DNA of 64,000 nucleotides from Burkholderia pseudomultivorans. GTDB taxonomy: Bacteria; Pseudomonadota; Gammaproteobacteria; Burkholderiales; Burkholderiaceae. The stretch is taken from contig NZ_CABVPP010000010.1 in the NCBI RefSeq assembly GCF_902499075.1, positions 62,001-126,000 of the forward strand, in the 5' to 3' direction. Below are positions 18,558 through 28,019 of this stretch, piece by piece. A program made the position numbers and the translations under genes. The notes under the pieces were generated by a model, which ran no database searches, was not told where the DNA came from, and saw only the letters and a list, made by a program, of their open reading frames with translations. Each line of letters begins with the position of its first letter. Positions within the stretch are counted from its first letter, which is position 1.

Positions 18558-19244
18558 TTGACTCGCCGCCCCATCATCGATCCCGAAGTGCTGCCGGTCG
18601 AAGGCACCGGCGCCGGCCTGCCGGCCATCGCCCCCCATCTGATGACGCCGCCGGGCATGCGCGAGCGATTCGCGCGCACGCTCGAATGGAGCGTCGAGCC
18701 CGGCGAGGCCGCACTGCAGGCCGGCGTCGACCCGCGCAGCGCCGCCGTGCTCGTGCCGCTCGTCATGCGCGACACGGGGCTGACCGTGCTGCTGACCCAG
18801 CGCGCCGACCATCTGAACGACCACGCCGGGCAGATCAGCTTTCCCGGCGGCCGTCGCGAGCCGTTCGACCGCGATTCGACCGCAACCGCATTGCGCGAGG
18901 CGAAGGAGGAGATCGGGCTCGCCCACGAGCGCGTCGAGATCCTCGGCGCGCTGCCCGACTACCTGACAGGCACCGGCTTCTGCGTGACGCCGGTGGTCGG
19001 TCTCGTGCATCCGCCATTCACGGTGCAGGCCGATACGTTCGAAGTCGCCGAGATTTTCGAGGTGCCGCTCGCGTTCCTGATGAATCCCGCGAACCATCAG
19101 GTGCGCGTGTTTCGCTGGGAGGGCGGCGAGCGTCGTTTTTTTGCGATGCCTTATCCGAACGGCGAAGCGGGCGGCCATTACTTCATCTGGGGCGCAACTG
19201 CGGGCATGTTGCGCAATCTGTATCGCTTCTTGGCCGCCGGATGA
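18558..19244 (+). CDS. Nudix hydrolase, CoA pyrophosphatase type
   Basis: 228 residues from TTG 18558; no ATG is available before residue 29, so the start is moderately sure. The Nudix box lies around residues 95-117 (GGRREPFDRDSTATALREAKEEIGL, with the REAKEEIGL core). It is preceded by LTQRADHLNDHAGQISFPGG, the UPF0035 signature of NudL-type CoA diphosphatases, which split CoA or acyl-CoA into phosphopantetheine and 3',5'-ADP. The longer N-terminus compared with E. coli NudL (192 residues) is common in Burkholderiales. It stands alone between the L19 terminator and the CobD-like gene. Confidence 0.88.
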   Translation: MTRRPIIDPEVLPVEGTGAGLPAIAPHLMTPPGMRERFARTLEWSVEPGEAALQAGVDPRSAAVLVPLVMRDTGLTVLLTQRADHLNDHAGQISFPGGRREPFDRDSTATALREAKEEIGLAHERVEILGALPDYLTGTGFCVTPVVGLVHPPFTVQADTFEVAEIFEVPLAFLMNPANHQVRVFRWEGGERRFFAMPYPNGEAGGHYFIWGATAGMLRNLYRFLAAG

Positions 19245-19364
19245 CGCGCCGCGGCAGTCCGCGCGTGCGGCCGGGCGCGCGGCGACCGCGTCGGCAGCCA
19301 TACCGGGCTTACGCTGTGCTATCGTTATGCAAAAAATGACATAACTCCGAAGACGGCGCCACGC

Positions 19365-20303
19365 ATGACTTTCTTTTCGGTTCTCCTCGCCCTCATCATT
19401 GAACAGGTCCGCGCGCTGTCGCCGAACAATCCGGTGTTCGCGCTGTTCCAGTTTCACGCGGAAACCGTCGCGCATGGCCTCGACGCCGGCAAGCAGAAGC
19501 ACGGCATCCTCGCGTGGCTCGCGGTCGTGCTGCCGTGGGTGCTGGTCGTCGCGCTGATCTACTTCCTGCTGTACAAGGTGAGCTTCGTGCTCGCGTTCCT
19601 GTGGAACGTCGTCGTCGTGTACTTCACGCTCGGCTTCCGCCAGTTCAGCCACTACTTCACCGATATCCATCTCGCGCTCAACAACGACGACGTGCCGCGC
19701 GCGCGCGAAATCCTGCACGAATGGACGGGCATGGACACCGTCGACATGCCGGTCGGCGAGATCGTCCGCCACACGCTGATTCATGCGGTGGTCGCGTCGC
19801 ACCGCCACGTGTTCGGCGTGTTCTTCTGGTACGTGCTGCCGATCGGCCCGGCCGGCGCCGTGCTGTACCGAATCTCCGAATATCTCGCGCGCAGCTGGTC
19901 GGTGCCGGGCGAAGACCGCACCGCCGCGTTTTCCACGTTCGCGCAGCGCGCGTTCTTCGTGATCGACTGGATTCCGTCGCGCCTGACCGCGCTCGGCTTC
20001 GCGATCGTCGGCAACTTCGAGGATGCGATCTATGCGTGGCGCAACCATACGCGCCAGTGGCCCGACCCGAACGACGGCGTGCTGCTCGCCGCCGGCAGCG
20101 GCGCGCTCGGTGCGCGTCTCGCGGGGCCGCTCGCGGAGCCGTCGAGCCTCGATGCGCTGGCGGTCGGCGACAGCGGCCCGCTGACGGTCGGCGACGATTG
20201 CACGCCGCGCACGCTGCAGTCGGCGGTCGGCCTCGTGTGGCGTGCGGTGATTCTGTGGATGATCCTGCTGCTGATGCTGACGCTCGCCGTGTGGGTGTCC
20301 TGA
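19365..20303 (+). CDS. CobD/CbiB-family membrane protein
   Basis: 312 residues, with membrane segments at about 1-15, 48-90, 150-170 and 285-310. The sequence (FSVLLALIIEQVRAL, VYFTLGFRQFSHYFTDIHLAL, GEIVRHTLIHAVVASHRHVFGVFFWYVLPIGPAGAVLYR) matches the CobD/CbiB group, which forms the adenosylcobinamide aminopropanol arm, and is also like AmpE. No cobalamin gene is near it, so an orphan role in envelope biology is equally possible. I name the family but not the reaction. Confidence 0.75.
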   Translation: MTFFSVLLALIIEQVRALSPNNPVFALFQFHAETVAHGLDAGKQKHGILAWLAVVLPWVLVVALIYFLLYKVSFVLAFLWNVVVVYFTLGFRQFSHYFTDIHLALNNDDVPRAREILHEWTGMDTVDMPVGEIVRHTLIHAVVASHRHVFGVFFWYVLPIGPAGAVLYRISEYLARSWSVPGEDRTAAFSTFAQRAFFVIDWIPSRLTALGFAIVGNFEDAIYAWRNHTRQWPDPNDGVLLAAGSGALGARLAGPLAEPSSLDALAVGDSGPLTVGDDCTPRTLQSAVGLVWRAVILWMILLLMLTLAVWVS

Positions 20304-20327
20304 CGCGAGTACGCCGACGTGCGACGC

Positions 20328-20364
20328 AAAAATGGCCGGCTCGATGCCGGCCATTTTGTTTTTT
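20328..20364. terminator. Bidirectional terminator between the CobD-like and DUF2007 genes
   Basis: AAAATGGCCGGC (20329-20340), loop TCGAT, then GCCGGCCATTTT and GTTTTTT. With A residues on the left arm it can serve both converging genes. Confidence 0.8.
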
Positions 20365-20369
20365 GCGGA

Positions 20370-20687
20370 TCAGTCGTCGCGCGGATCGCGGATCGTGCCG
20401 CAATGCCAGCACGCGGTGAACTGCGCTTCCAGGACCTCGCCGCACTGCCGGCAGCGCCACGGCGCGGCGCCGGCCACCGGGCCGTGCGACGCGGCGTCGA
20501 GCAGGCGGCGGGCGAGCGCATCGTCGCGTTCGTCGTCGAGCCAGACCTCGGGTGCGCACGCATCGACCGGAATGCCGCCGAGCGCGCCCGTCGCATAGCG
20601 GTTGTGCAGCTCGCAGCCGATCCCGGCCGCCTCGAGCACGTTGGCCCAGTGCTGCGCGGTCGCAAGATCGGGTGCCTTGAAGCGCAT
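20370..20687 (-). CDS. DUF2007 domain protein with C-terminal zinc ribbon
   Basis: 105 residues. Residues 1-70 are a DUF2007 fold (MRFKAPDLATAQHWANVLEAAGIGCELHN, then LDDERDDALARRLLD), a ferredoxin-like domain called a putative signal-transducing protein. Residues 78-98 carry two CxxC pairs (CRQCG and CWHCG) that should bind zinc. The function is unknown. It lies 65 bases downstream of rsgA on the same strand and may share its transcript. Confidence 0.75.
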   Translation of the reverse strand: MRFKAPDLATAQHWANVLEAAGIGCELHNRYATGALGGIPVDACAPEVWLDDERDDALARRLLDAASHGPVAGAAPWRCRQCGEVLEAQFTACWHCGTIRDPRDD

Positions 20688-20752
20688 CGCGGCTCCTGTC
20701 GGTAACGCTAATGGCCGGCGAGAACGGCCCGGCCCGCCGGTTCAACCCGCCG

Positions 20753-21697
20753 TCAACGCACGATCTGGCTGGCCTCGTGCACCAGCTGCGCATACAGCGC
20801 ATGCCGCGACGGCGCGATGCGGCCGTCGGCGACCGCTTCGAGGATCGCGCAGCCCGGTTCGTGCAGATGATGGCAATTATAGAAACGGCAGTGCGCGAGC
20901 AGCGGCCGGAATTCCGGAAACGCACGCTCGAGCCGGCCTTCGGTCAGATGGTAGAGGCCGAACTCCTGGAAACCCGGCGAGTCGATCAGCGCGCCGTCGC
21001 TGTCGGGCAGCGGGTAGAGGCGCGTGAAGGTCGTCGTGTGCCGGCCGCTGTTCAGCGCGGCCGAGATTTCGCGCGTCGCGGCCTCGGCGTCCGGCACGAG
21101 CAGGTTCACCAGTGTCGACTTGCCCATCCCCGACTGGCCGAGCAGGATCGTCGAATGCCCGGCGAGGTGCGGCATCAGCTGCGCGCGTGCGTCGTCGGGC
21201 GCACCCTTCACCGACAGCTCGAGCACGTCGTAGCCGAGCGCGCGGTACGGTGCGAGACGCTCGCGCGCGACCGGCAGCGCGGCCTCGACGTCGATCTTGT
21301 TCAGCACGACGAGCGGCTTCAGCGCGTTCGCCTCGGCGGCGATCAGCGCGCGGCCGAGCAGGTCCTCGCTGAAATAGGGCTCGGTCGCGAGCACGATCAG
21401 CAGCTGGTCGAGGTTGGCCGCAAACAGCTTCGACTTGAACTGGTCGGAGCGATACAGCAGGTTGCGCCGCTCGCCGATCTCGACGATCACGCCCTGGTCG
21501 GCCGACGTGCGTTCGTAGACGACGCGGTCGCCGACCGCGATGTCGCTTTTCTTGCCGCGCGGAAAACACTGCAGCATCGGGCCGCCGTCGTCGGGGGCGA
21601 CGATGTAGTGGCGGCCGTGCGCGGCGATCACGCGGCCTTCGACGCGTTCCGCGCCCGATGCGCGCGGGGCCGGCTTGCGGGAGGTCGGCCGGCTCAT
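20753..21697 (-). CDS. rsgA: Ribosome small-subunit-dependent GTPase A
   Basis: 314 residues. Circularly permuted GTPase acting late in 30S maturation. In order: OB-fold ([15 protein letters not shown]), G4 NKID, then the P-loop GQSGMGKST, switch region, DSPGF (G3), and a C-terminal zinc-binding motif ([14 protein letters not shown]). The start ATG 21697 overlaps the stop of the M48 protease gene by 4 bases (ATGA), so translation is coupled. The upstream open frame to 22891 is a shadow. Confidence 0.96.
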   Translation of the reverse strand: MSRPTSRKPAPRASGAERVEGRVIAAHGRHYIVAPDDGGPMLQCFPRGKKSDIAVGDRVVYERTSADQGVIVEIGERRNLLYRSDQFKSKLFAANLDQLLIVLATEPYFSEDLLGRALIAAEANALKPLVVLNKIDVEAALPVARERLAPYRALGYDVLELSVKGAPDDARAQLMPHLAGHSTILLGQSGMGKSTLVNLLVPDAEAATREISAALNSGRHTTTFTRLYPLPDSDGALIDSPGFQEFGLYHLTEGRLERAFPEFRPLLAHCRFYNCHHLHEPGCAILEAVADGRIAPSRHALYAQLVHEASQIVR

Positions 21698-22956
21698 GCA
21701 GCGTGCTGCAGCAGGCGGTCGATCCGCTGCGACGCAGGCGGATGCGAGTAGTAGAAGGCCGTGTAGACGGGGTCGGGCGTCAGCGTCGACGCGTTGTCCT
21801 CGTACAGCTTCACGAGTGCGCTGACGAGATCCTGCGCGTCGGTCTGGCTGGCCGCAAACGCGTCGGCCTCGAACTCGTGCTTGCGCGAGGTCAGGCTGCC
21901 GACCGGCGTCGCGAAGAACAGGAACACCGGGATCGCGAGGAAGAACAGCACCAGCGCGGCGCCGGCGTTGCTCGTGTCGAGCGACGGTGCGACGCCGAGC
22001 CCCGTGTAGAACCACGTGCGCTGCGCGAGCCAGCCGAGCAGCGCGAGCAGCGCGAGGCTCAGCACGAACGACACGAGCATCCGCTTCATCACGTGGCGGC
22101 GCTTGAAATGGCCGAGTTCGTGCGCGAGCACGGCCTCGATTTCCTGGCCGGACAGGCGGGCGAGCAGCGTGTCGAAGAACACGATCCGCTTCGACGCGCC
22201 GAAGCCGGTGAAATACGCGTTGCCGTGCGCGGAGCGGCGGCTGCCGTCCATCACGAACAGTCCCTTCGCCGCGAAGCCGCAGCGCTTCATCAGCGATTCG
22301 ATGCGCGCGCGCAGCGTGTCGTCCTTCAGCGGCTCGAACTTGTTGAAGAGCGGCGCGATGAAGGTCGGGTAGATCAGCAGCACGAGCATCTGGAACGCGA
22401 CCCAGACGATCCAGGTCCACAGCCACCACAGGCTGCCGGCTTGGTTCATCAGCCACAGCACGACGAACAGCAGCGGCAGGCCGAGCGCGGCGCCGAGCAG
22501 CGTGTTCTTCAGCATGTCGGTGAAGAACAGCCGCTTCGACATCCGGTTGAAGCCGAAGCGCTGCTCGATCCCGAACTGGCGGTAGTACTCGAACGGCACG
22601 TCGATCGCGCTCATGATCACGAGCACGGCGGCGACCAGCGCGACCTGCTGCCCGTAGCCGCGGCCGAGCCAGCCGGTCAGCAGCCCGTCGAGCGCGCCGA
22701 CGCCGCCGAGCAGCGTCAGGCCGACCAGCACGGCTGCGCTGACGACGATCTCGAGCATCGCCAGCCGCGTGCGCTCGACCGTATAGTCGGCTGCGCGCTG
22801 GTGTGCGGTAAGGGGGATGGTCGCGCTGAACTGTGCGGGCACGCTGTTGCGGTGCGCGGCGACGAAGCGGATCTGCCGGGAGGCCAGCCACAGCTTGGTG
22901 ACGACCATCGCGAGCACGGCGAGCGCGAACAGCAGGGTGAACGAAAAGGGTGACAT
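21694..22956 (-). CDS. M48 family metalloprotease (CAAX prenyl protease 1-like)
   Basis: 420 residues. Integral-membrane zinc protease of the Ste24/HtpX clan with the zinc motif HELGH at 279-283, a downstream Glu ligand region ([11 protein letters not shown]) and several membrane spans (residues 5-25, 65-85, 100-120, 150-195 and 295-350). Residues 245-255 hold [17 protein letters not shown], typical of CAAX protease 1 homologues. In bacteria these are thought to act in membrane protein quality control. ATG 22956 is preferred to TTG 22968. Divergent from orn and overlapping rsgA by 4 bases. Confidence 0.9.
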   Translation of the reverse strand: MSPFSFTLLFALAVLAMVVTKLWLASRQIRFVAAHRNSVPAQFSATIPLTAHQRAADYTVERTRLAMLEIVVSAAVLVGLTLLGGVGALDGLLTGWLGRGYGQQVALVAAVLVIMSAIDVPFEYYRQFGIEQRFGFNRMSKRLFFTDMLKNTLLGAALGLPLLFVVLWLMNQAGSLWWLWTWIVWVAFQMLVLLIYPTFIAPLFNKFEPLKDDTLRARIESLMKRCGFAAKGLFVMDGSRRSAHGNAYFTGFGASKRIVFFDTLLARLSGQEIEAVLAHELGHFKRRHVMKRMLVSFVLSLALLALLGWLAQRTWFYTGLGVAPSLDTSNAGAALVLFFLAIPVFLFFATPVGSLTSRKHEFEADAFAASQTDAQDLVSALVKLYEDNASTLTPDPVYTAFYYSHPPASQRIDRLLQHAA

Positions 22957-23073
22957 CGAGGGCGCCAAAGGGTTCTATGCGAGAATTATATGTTCTTGCG
23001 GACCGGGCTCGCTGATGCGATGCCGGCCGCCGGGGCGGCGCCGCGCGCCGTCCGCCATTTTCCAGGATGACTC

Positions 23074-23700
23074 ATGACCGATACCGCCGCTTCCACCAGC
23101 CAGTCCGCGCTCGTGCGCAACGAGCTGAACCTCGTCTGGCTCGACATGGAGATGACGGGCCTCGACCCGGATAACGACCGCATCATCGAGATCGCGGTCG
23201 TCGTGACCAATTCGACGCTCGACATCGCCGTCGAAGGTCCGGTGTTCGCGATCCACCAGAGCGACGCGACGCTCGCGAAGATGGACGACTGGAACAAGTC
23301 GACGCACGGCCGCTCGGGCCTGATCGACCGCGTGCGCGCGTCGACCGTGACCGAGGCGGAAGCCGCCGCGCAGCTCCAGGCGTTCCTCATGCAGTACGTG
23401 TCGCCCGGCAAGTCGCCGATGTGCGGCAACTCGATCTGCCAGGACCGTCGCTTCATGGCGCGCTGGATGCCCGAGTTCGAGCGTTTCTTCCACTACCGCA
23501 ACCTCGACGTCAGCACGCTCAAGGAGCTGTGCCGGCGCTGGCAGCCGGCGATCTACAAGGGCTTCCAGAAGCGCGCGATGCATACCGCGCTCGCGGACAT
23601 CCACGAGTCGATCGACGAGCTGAAGTACTACCGCGAGCATTTCCTGATTCCGGCCGCTTCGACGCCCGCGTCGGCGGGCGAATCCGCGCCGGCCGCCTGA
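23074..23700 (+). CDS. orn: Oligoribonuclease
   Basis: 208 residues. DEDD-type 3'-5' exonuclease that degrades 2-5-mer RNAs and pGpG, so it also completes c-di-GMP turnover. Motifs are [12 protein letters not shown] (first DE), [18 protein letters not shown] and [16 protein letters not shown] (DVST), with the final [18 protein letters not shown] (H and D). An N-terminal 12-residue and a C-terminal 15-residue Ala/Ser-rich extension surround a normal-size core. The gene is monocistronic. Confidence 0.97.
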   Translation: MTDTAASTSQSALVRNELNLVWLDMEMTGLDPDNDRIIEIAVVVTNSTLDIAVEGPVFAIHQSDATLAKMDDWNKSTHGRSGLIDRVRASTVTEAEAAAQLQAFLMQYVSPGKSPMCGNSICQDRRFMARWMPEFERFFHYRNLDVSTLKELCRRWQPAIYKGFQKRAMHTALADIHESIDELKYYREHFLIPAASTPASAGESAPAA

Positions 23701-23716
23701 GCGGGCCGGCACGCGC

Positions 23717-24334
23717 TCAGCGCGGCGCGCGCTGCGCGCTTTTCGGCCGGAACGCCGCGACCACCGCGGCGTTCGTCTCGATATAGGGGCCGCCGATCAG
23801 GTCGATGCAGTAGGGCACCGCGGCGAAGATGCCGGGCACGGTCGACTTGCCGTCGGCATCGCGCAGCCCTTCGAGCGTTTCCCGGATCGACTTCGGCTGG
23901 CCCGGCAGGTTGATGATCAGCGCCGCGTGGTCGGCCGTCTCGCGGATCACCGCGACCTGCCGCGACAGGATCGCGGTCGGCACGAAATTCAGGCTGATCT
24001 GCCGCATCTGCTCGCCGAATCCCGGCATTTCCTTCGTCGCGACCGCGAGCGTCGCCTCGGGCGTCACGTCGCGGCGCGCGGGGCCGGTGCCGCCCGTCGT
24101 CAGCACGAGGTCGCAACCGGCGACGTCGACCAGCTCGGCGAGCGTGGCCGAGATCGTCGGCGCATCGTCCTGGATCAGCCGCGTCTCGGCGCGCCACGGC
24201 GAGGTGAGCGCGCCCGCCAGCCATTCCTGCAGCGCCGGGATGCCCTTGTCCTCGTAGACGCCGGTGCTCGCGCGGTCGCTGATCGACACGAGACCGACGA
24301 CGAGCTCGTCCGGGTGGTTACGCTTCGTCGTCAT
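23717..24334 (-). CDS. mog: Molybdopterin adenylyltransferase
   Basis: 205 residues. Adenylates molybdopterin before molybdenum insertion by MoeA. The MPT-binding motif [17 protein letters not shown] and [21 protein letters not shown] are characteristic of Mog/MogA. ATG 24334 ([15 protein letters not shown]) is preferred over ATG 24349. It overlaps the end of darP by 17 bases on the same strand. The other Moco genes in this window (moeA-mobA-moaA) are 27 kb away. Confidence 0.94.
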   Translation of the reverse strand: MTTKRNHPDELVVGLVSISDRASTGVYEDKGIPALQEWLAGALTSPWRAETRLIQDDAPTISATLAELVDVAGCDLVLTTGGTGPARRDVTPEATLAVATKEMPGFGEQMRQISLNFVPTAILSRQVAVIRETADHAALIINLPGQPKSIRETLEGLRDADGKSTVPGIFAAVPYCIDLIGGPYIETNAAVVAAFRPKSAQRAPR

Positions 24335-24920
24335 CGTCGTCTCCGGCATCGTCGGATGCTTCGTCTTCCGTATCGGGTGCGCCGCTCGCGGTCTTGATCC
24401 ACTGGAACAGCTCGCGGAAATAGCGCGGCGGCCGGCCTTGCTGCGCTTCCTTGCGCGCGTTGCGAATCAGCGTGCGGCCTTCCTGCACGTCGGCGTCCGG
24501 GTGCTGGCGGATGAATTCGGTCAGCGCGTCGTCATTTGCGAGCAGTTGCTCGCGCGTGCGCTCGATCCAGTGCAGACGGGCCGTCGCGGCCTTGTTCACG
24601 CCGCGCTGCGCGTCGAGCGCCGTGCGCAGCGCGGCCGTCTCGTCGTCGCTCAGCGAGCGCATCACGCGGCCGACATACTGGAGCTGGCGTCGCTTGCCTT
24701 CGTGATCGGTGATGCGGCGCGCCTCGCGAACGGCGTCCGCGAGATCTTCGGGCATCGGCATGCGCTTGAGCGCGTCTTTCGGCAGGTCGACGAGCGCCTG
24801 ACCAAGTTCCTGCAGCGCGTGCATCTCGCGCTTGAGCTGGGATTTGCTGGGGCGATCGTAGCCGTTGTCGACGTCGTCGTCGGCATGCTCGATCGGCTGG
24901 ATTCGGGTTTTGCGGTTCAT
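24318..24920 (-). CDS. darP: Ribosome-associated protein DarP (YjgA, DUF615)
   Basis: 200 residues. Assists late 50S assembly. The family signature is visible as [22 protein letters not shown] near residue 23 and [19 protein letters not shown] near residue 67. Asp-rich stretches lie at both ends. ATG 24920 is preferred over 24929. It is co-directional with and overlaps mog, so they probably share a transcript; pmbA is divergent. Confidence 0.93.
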   Translation of the reverse strand: MNRKTRIQPIEHADDDVDNGYDRPSKSQLKREMHALQELGQALVDLPKDALKRMPMPEDLADAVREARRITDHEGKRRQLQYVGRVMRSLSDDETAALRTALDAQRGVNKAATARLHWIERTREQLLANDDALTEFIRQHPDADVQEGRTLIRNARKEAQQGRPPRYFRELFQWIKTASGAPDTEDEASDDAGDDDDDEA

Positions 24921-25047
24921 GGGCGGCATTGTATCGCGGCCGGGACCCCCCAGCTTGTCTGTACGCGGCCCCGGACCTTGCTATGATCGCGGGATACGCA
25001 ACATTTTGAACACGCGGGCAGCACGCCCGCCACCGGATATCACGACG

Positions 25048-26418
25048 ATGGCAGCCAATCTCGACGTACAAGCGCGCTATTTCCCGCACACGCAGGACCA
25101 GCTCAAGGAAATCGCCTCGGACATCCTTCGCCATGCGAAGGCCCTCGGCGCGACGGACGCCGCGACCGAAATCTCCGAGGGCGACGGCCTGTCGGTGTCG
25201 GTGCGCCGCGGCGAGGTCGAGACGATCGAGCACAACCGCGACAAGATGGTCGGCGTGACCGTGTTCATCGGCAAGAAGCGCGGCAACGCGAGCACGTCGG
25301 ACTTCTCGCCGGCCGCGATCAAGGACACCGTCGCCGCCGCCTACAACATCGCGCGCTTCACGGCCGAGGACGACGCGGCCGGCCTCGCCGAGGCCGAGCT
25401 GCTCGAAACCGATCCGCGCGACCTCGATCTCTATCATCCGTGGGCGCTGACGGCCGACGAGGCCGTCGAGATCGCGCGCCGCGCGGAAGACGCGGCATTC
25501 GCGGTCAGCCCGCAGATCCGCAACTCGGAAGGCGCAAGCGTGTCGGCGCAGCACTCGCAGTTCGTGCTCGCGACCTCGCGCGGCTTCCTGGCCGGCTATC
25601 CGTATTCGCGCCACTATGTCGCGTGCGCGCCGATCGCGGGCAGCGGCCGCCACATGCAGCGCGACGACTGGTATTCGTCGAAGCGCAACGCGCTCGATCT
25701 CGCGGCGCCCGAAGCGGTCGGCCGTTACGCAGCCGAACGTGCGCTCGCGCGGATGGGCGCGCGCCGCCTCGATACGCGCAAGGTGCCGGTGCTGTTCGAG
25801 GCGCCGCTCGCGGCCGGCCTGCTCGGCGCGTTCGTGCAGGCGGTCAGCGGCGGCGCGCTGTACCGCAAGACGTCGTTCCTCGTCGACAGCCTCGGCAAGC
25901 CGGTGTTCGCACCGCACGTCCAGATCGTCGAGGATCCGCACGTGCCGCGCGCGATGGGCAGCGCGCCGTTCGACGAGGAGGGCGTGCGCACGCGTGCGCG
26001 CAGCGTCGTCAAGGACGGCGTGGTCGAAGGCTACTTCCTGTCGACCTATTCCGCGCGCAAGCTCGGCACGCAGACGACCGGCAACGCCGGCGGCTCGCAC
26101 AACCTCGCGCTGCGCAGCGCGAACACGCAGCCGGGCGACGATTTCGACGCGATGCTGAAGAAGCTCGGCACGGGCCTGCTGCTGACCGAACTGATGGGAC
26201 AGGGCGTGAACTACGTAACGGGCGACTATTCGCGCGGCGCGGCCGGCTTCTGGGTCGAGAACGGCGTGATCCAATATCCGGTCGAGGAGATCACCGTGGC
26301 CAGCACGCTGCAGGAGATGTTCCGGCACATCGTCGCGATCGGCGCGGATTCGATCGTGCGCGGCACGAAGGAAACGGGCTCGGTGCTGATCGAGCAGATG
26401 ACGATCGCCGGGCAGTAA
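25048..26418 (+). CDS. pmbA: Metalloprotease PmbA (TldE)
   Basis: 456 residues. Partner of TldD in a zinc metalloprotease that processes microcin B17 and degrades peptides such as CcdA. Motifs include GDGLSVSVRRGEVETIEHNRDK at the N-terminus, the VPVLFEAPLAAGLLGAFVQAVSG core and TTGNAGGSHNLALRS. PmbA lacks the zinc-binding residues of TldD, and no HExxxH is present here, as expected. tldD is not in the window. ATG 25048 fits the family start. A terminator follows 58 bases on. Confidence 0.95.
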   Translation: MAANLDVQARYFPHTQDQLKEIASDILRHAKALGATDAATEISEGDGLSVSVRRGEVETIEHNRDKMVGVTVFIGKKRGNASTSDFSPAAIKDTVAAAYNIARFTAEDDAAGLAEAELLETDPRDLDLYHPWALTADEAVEIARRAEDAAFAVSPQIRNSEGASVSAQHSQFVLATSRGFLAGYPYSRHYVACAPIAGSGRHMQRDDWYSSKRNALDLAAPEAVGRYAAERALARMGARRLDTRKVPVLFEAPLAAGLLGAFVQAVSGGALYRKTSFLVDSLGKPVFAPHVQIVEDPHVPRAMGSAPFDEEGVRTRARSVVKDGVVEGYFLSTYSARKLGTQTTGNAGGSHNLALRSANTQPGDDFDAMLKKLGTGLLLTELMGQGVNYVTGDYSRGAAGFWVENGVIQYPVEEITVASTLQEMFRHIVAIGADSIVRGTKETGSVLIEQMTIAGQ

Positions 26419-26476
26419 GCGGCGCGCGATGTCCGCCCGCGCGACAGCGGGCGCGGCATCGGTTCCGGAAAAAAGA

Positions 26477-26512
26477 AGCCCGACCGGCGCGCATGAGCCG
26501 GTCGGGCTTTTC
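26477..26512. terminator. Bidirectional terminator between pmbA and folA
   Basis: AAGCCCGACCGGC (26477-26489) pairs with GCCGGTCGGGCTT (26498-26510) around GCGCATGA; T residues follow and A residues precede it. It lies between two converging genes. Confidence 0.85.
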
Positions 26513-26529
26513 GTTGCGCGTCGAGTGCG

Positions 26530-27030
26530 TCAGCCGTGCTTGCGCGTATAGACGACGAACGCATAGCCGAACGTGTTCGGCGCGGCGGCCTGGTGCGCGT
26601 CGCGCGACACTTCCTGCCAGTGCGCGGGATCGGGCGCAGGGAACGATGCATCGCCGTCGAAGTCCGCGTCGATCTCGGTGACGATCAGCTTGTCCGCGAG
26701 CGCGAGGCCTTCCGTATAGAGCTGCGCGCCGCCGATCAGGAAGGCCTCGGCGACGCCGTCGCGCGCCGCGAGCGCCAGCGCATCGGCCAGCGACGTGACG
26801 GTGTCGCAGCCGTCGAAGCGGCGCGATGCATCGCGCGTGACCACGATGTTGCGGCGGCCCGGCAGCGGCCGCCCGATCGATTCGTGGGTCTTGCGGCCCA
26901 TCACGATCGGTGCGCCCATCGTCGTGCGTTTGAAGAACGCGAGATCTTCGGGAAGTTTCCAGGGCAACTGGTTGTCGCGGCCGATGATGCCGTTGCGGGC
27001 ACGCGCGACGATCAGGGTCAACGTCGTCAT
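26530..27030 (-). CDS. folA: Dihydrofolate reductase
   Basis: 166 residues, near the E. coli length (159). NADPH-dependent reduction of dihydrofolate; the target of trimethoprim. Motifs are [49 protein letters not shown] and [13 protein letters not shown], with Asp in PEDLAFF as the active-site acid. It is divergent from nothing close and reads toward pmbA. thyA, which makes its substrate, lies 2.4 kb away on the other strand. Confidence 0.97.
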   Translation of the reverse strand: MTTLTLIVARARNGIIGRDNQLPWKLPEDLAFFKRTTMGAPIVMGRKTHESIGRPLPGRRNIVVTRDASRRFDGCDTVTSLADALALAARDGVAEAFLIGGAQLYTEGLALADKLIVTEIDADFDGDASFPAPDPAHWQEVSRDAHQAAAPNTFGYAFVVYTRKHG

Positions 27031-27131
27031 GAAGGTCGGGAAAGAGGAGAGCCGGAATGGCGCCGATTCTACCGGAACGGCGACGCGTGCCGGGCATTGC
27101 CGCCGGTCGTCGCGACGACGACCGGCCGAAG

Positions 27132-27161
27132 AAAAAAAGTGCCCGCCGGGGGACGGGGCAC
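27132..27161 (-). terminator. Terminator of the small secreted protein gene
   Basis: On the minus strand GTGCCC and GGGCAC form a 6-base stem (27156-27161 and 27139-27144), followed by seven T residues (27132-27138 are A on the plus strand). It lies 84 bases past the stop at 27245. Confidence 0.65.
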
Positions 27162-27244
27162 CAAACCGTTTCGGATGACAGAGCGATCGATGGGTCCCGT
27201 GCGGGCCACATCGATTCAGTCTGTAATCCTGATCGAATGGGGGT

Positions 27245-27532
27245 TCATTGACGCGTGCCGTTCTCCGCGTTTCCCTGCATCGCGTGCTGCACGTCGGACG
27301 GTTGCGGGATCGGTACGGGGGCCGGCAGCGGCATCGGCGGCGTGATTTCGTCCCACAGCGTCACCGAGGTCTTGCCGGGCGGCAGCGCGCGCGGCGCCGA
27401 CACGGTCACGATGCCGAATCCGTCGCGTTGCTCGATGCCCGACATGTCGTCTGCGCGCGCCGATGCAGGCGAACCGGCCGCCGCGAGCGCAATCGCGATC
27501 GACACGAAAGAAAGTAGAGAATGTTTTCGCAT
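27245..27532 (-). CDS. Small secreted protein of unknown function
   Basis: 95 residues from ATG 27532, which has GGAGAGG upstream. Residues 1-27 are a clear signal peptide ([20 protein letters not shown], cleavage near ASARA). The mature 68 residues hold no known domain: an early stretch with acidic character, [21 protein letters not shown], then a proline-rich [14 protein letters not shown]. It is divergent from a VpsR-like sigma-54 activator gene, and a -24/-12-type promoter lies upstream, so it may be a target of that activator. I do not recognise the family. Confidence 0.65.
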   Translation of the reverse strand: MRKHSLLSFVSIAIALAAAGSPASARADDMSGIEQRDGFGIVTVSAPRALPPGKTSVTLWDEITPPMPLPAPVPIPQPSDVQHAMQGNAENGTRQ

Positions 27533-28019
27533 GGTCGCCTCTCCGATGCTTCCGTTATCAGCGAAATGCATGCCATCGGGGCGCGAGCGTTGTCGCGGCT
27601 GCGATTCGCGCAAGCGCGTTGTGAATCGCGCTGGAAAACGCCGGAAAATGTTTCAGGCATGAAACGACAGGGCTCGGGAATACTGCTGATTCAACGGCCA
27701 CGCTTCAAGGATGAAAATCGTCGCGTGTGTCGAGGCAGGGCAGCGACGCTGCGCGCGTGCTATGTGCAGACGATTGACATGCATCGACCTCCTGAGCGAT
27801 CACTCGCCGCACGCGCTGAAACGGGTTTGTCTTGTTCGGCGTTTATAACTGAAGCTGCCTTCACCAGAAGAACAACTGGACGCGAGATAAGCGCCACCAT
27901 GCGAGGCTTGTCATTGCCGAGCACCACCGGGACGAACCGGGCTGACCCGATCCGATCCTTTTCGCACGCGATCTTGCGTGCGCGGCAATCGTTAGACGGT
28001 TGATGAACGGGGTGAGCAT
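27533..28019. other. 487-base intergenic region between divergent genes
   Basis: No coding sequence is supported here. The open frame 27521-28003 starts inside the neighbouring gene, has no Shine-Dalgarno or recognisable family, and is rejected. The region is AT-richer than its surroundings and would contain the promoters for the small secreted protein (minus) and the sigma-54 activator (plus). A -24/-12 motif is annotated separately; a TTGACA occurs at 27774-27779 on the plus strand without a good -10. Confidence 0.6.
27561..27575 (-). promoter_or_regulatory. Candidate sigma-54 (-24/-12) promoter of the small secreted protein
   Basis: The minus strand reads TGGCATGCATTTCGC, with GG and GC separated by exactly 10 bases, against the consensus TGGCACG-N4-TTGC. 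Transcription would begin about 12 bases on (near 27549), leaving a short leader with GGAGAGG before ATG 27532. A sigma-54 activator gene diverges on the other side. Confidence 0.55.

Noticed and set aside
27521-28003. A 160-codon plus-strand open frame in the folA-regulator gap
   Set aside because: It begins inside the small secreted protein gene on the other strand, has no Shine-Dalgarno and a random composition.
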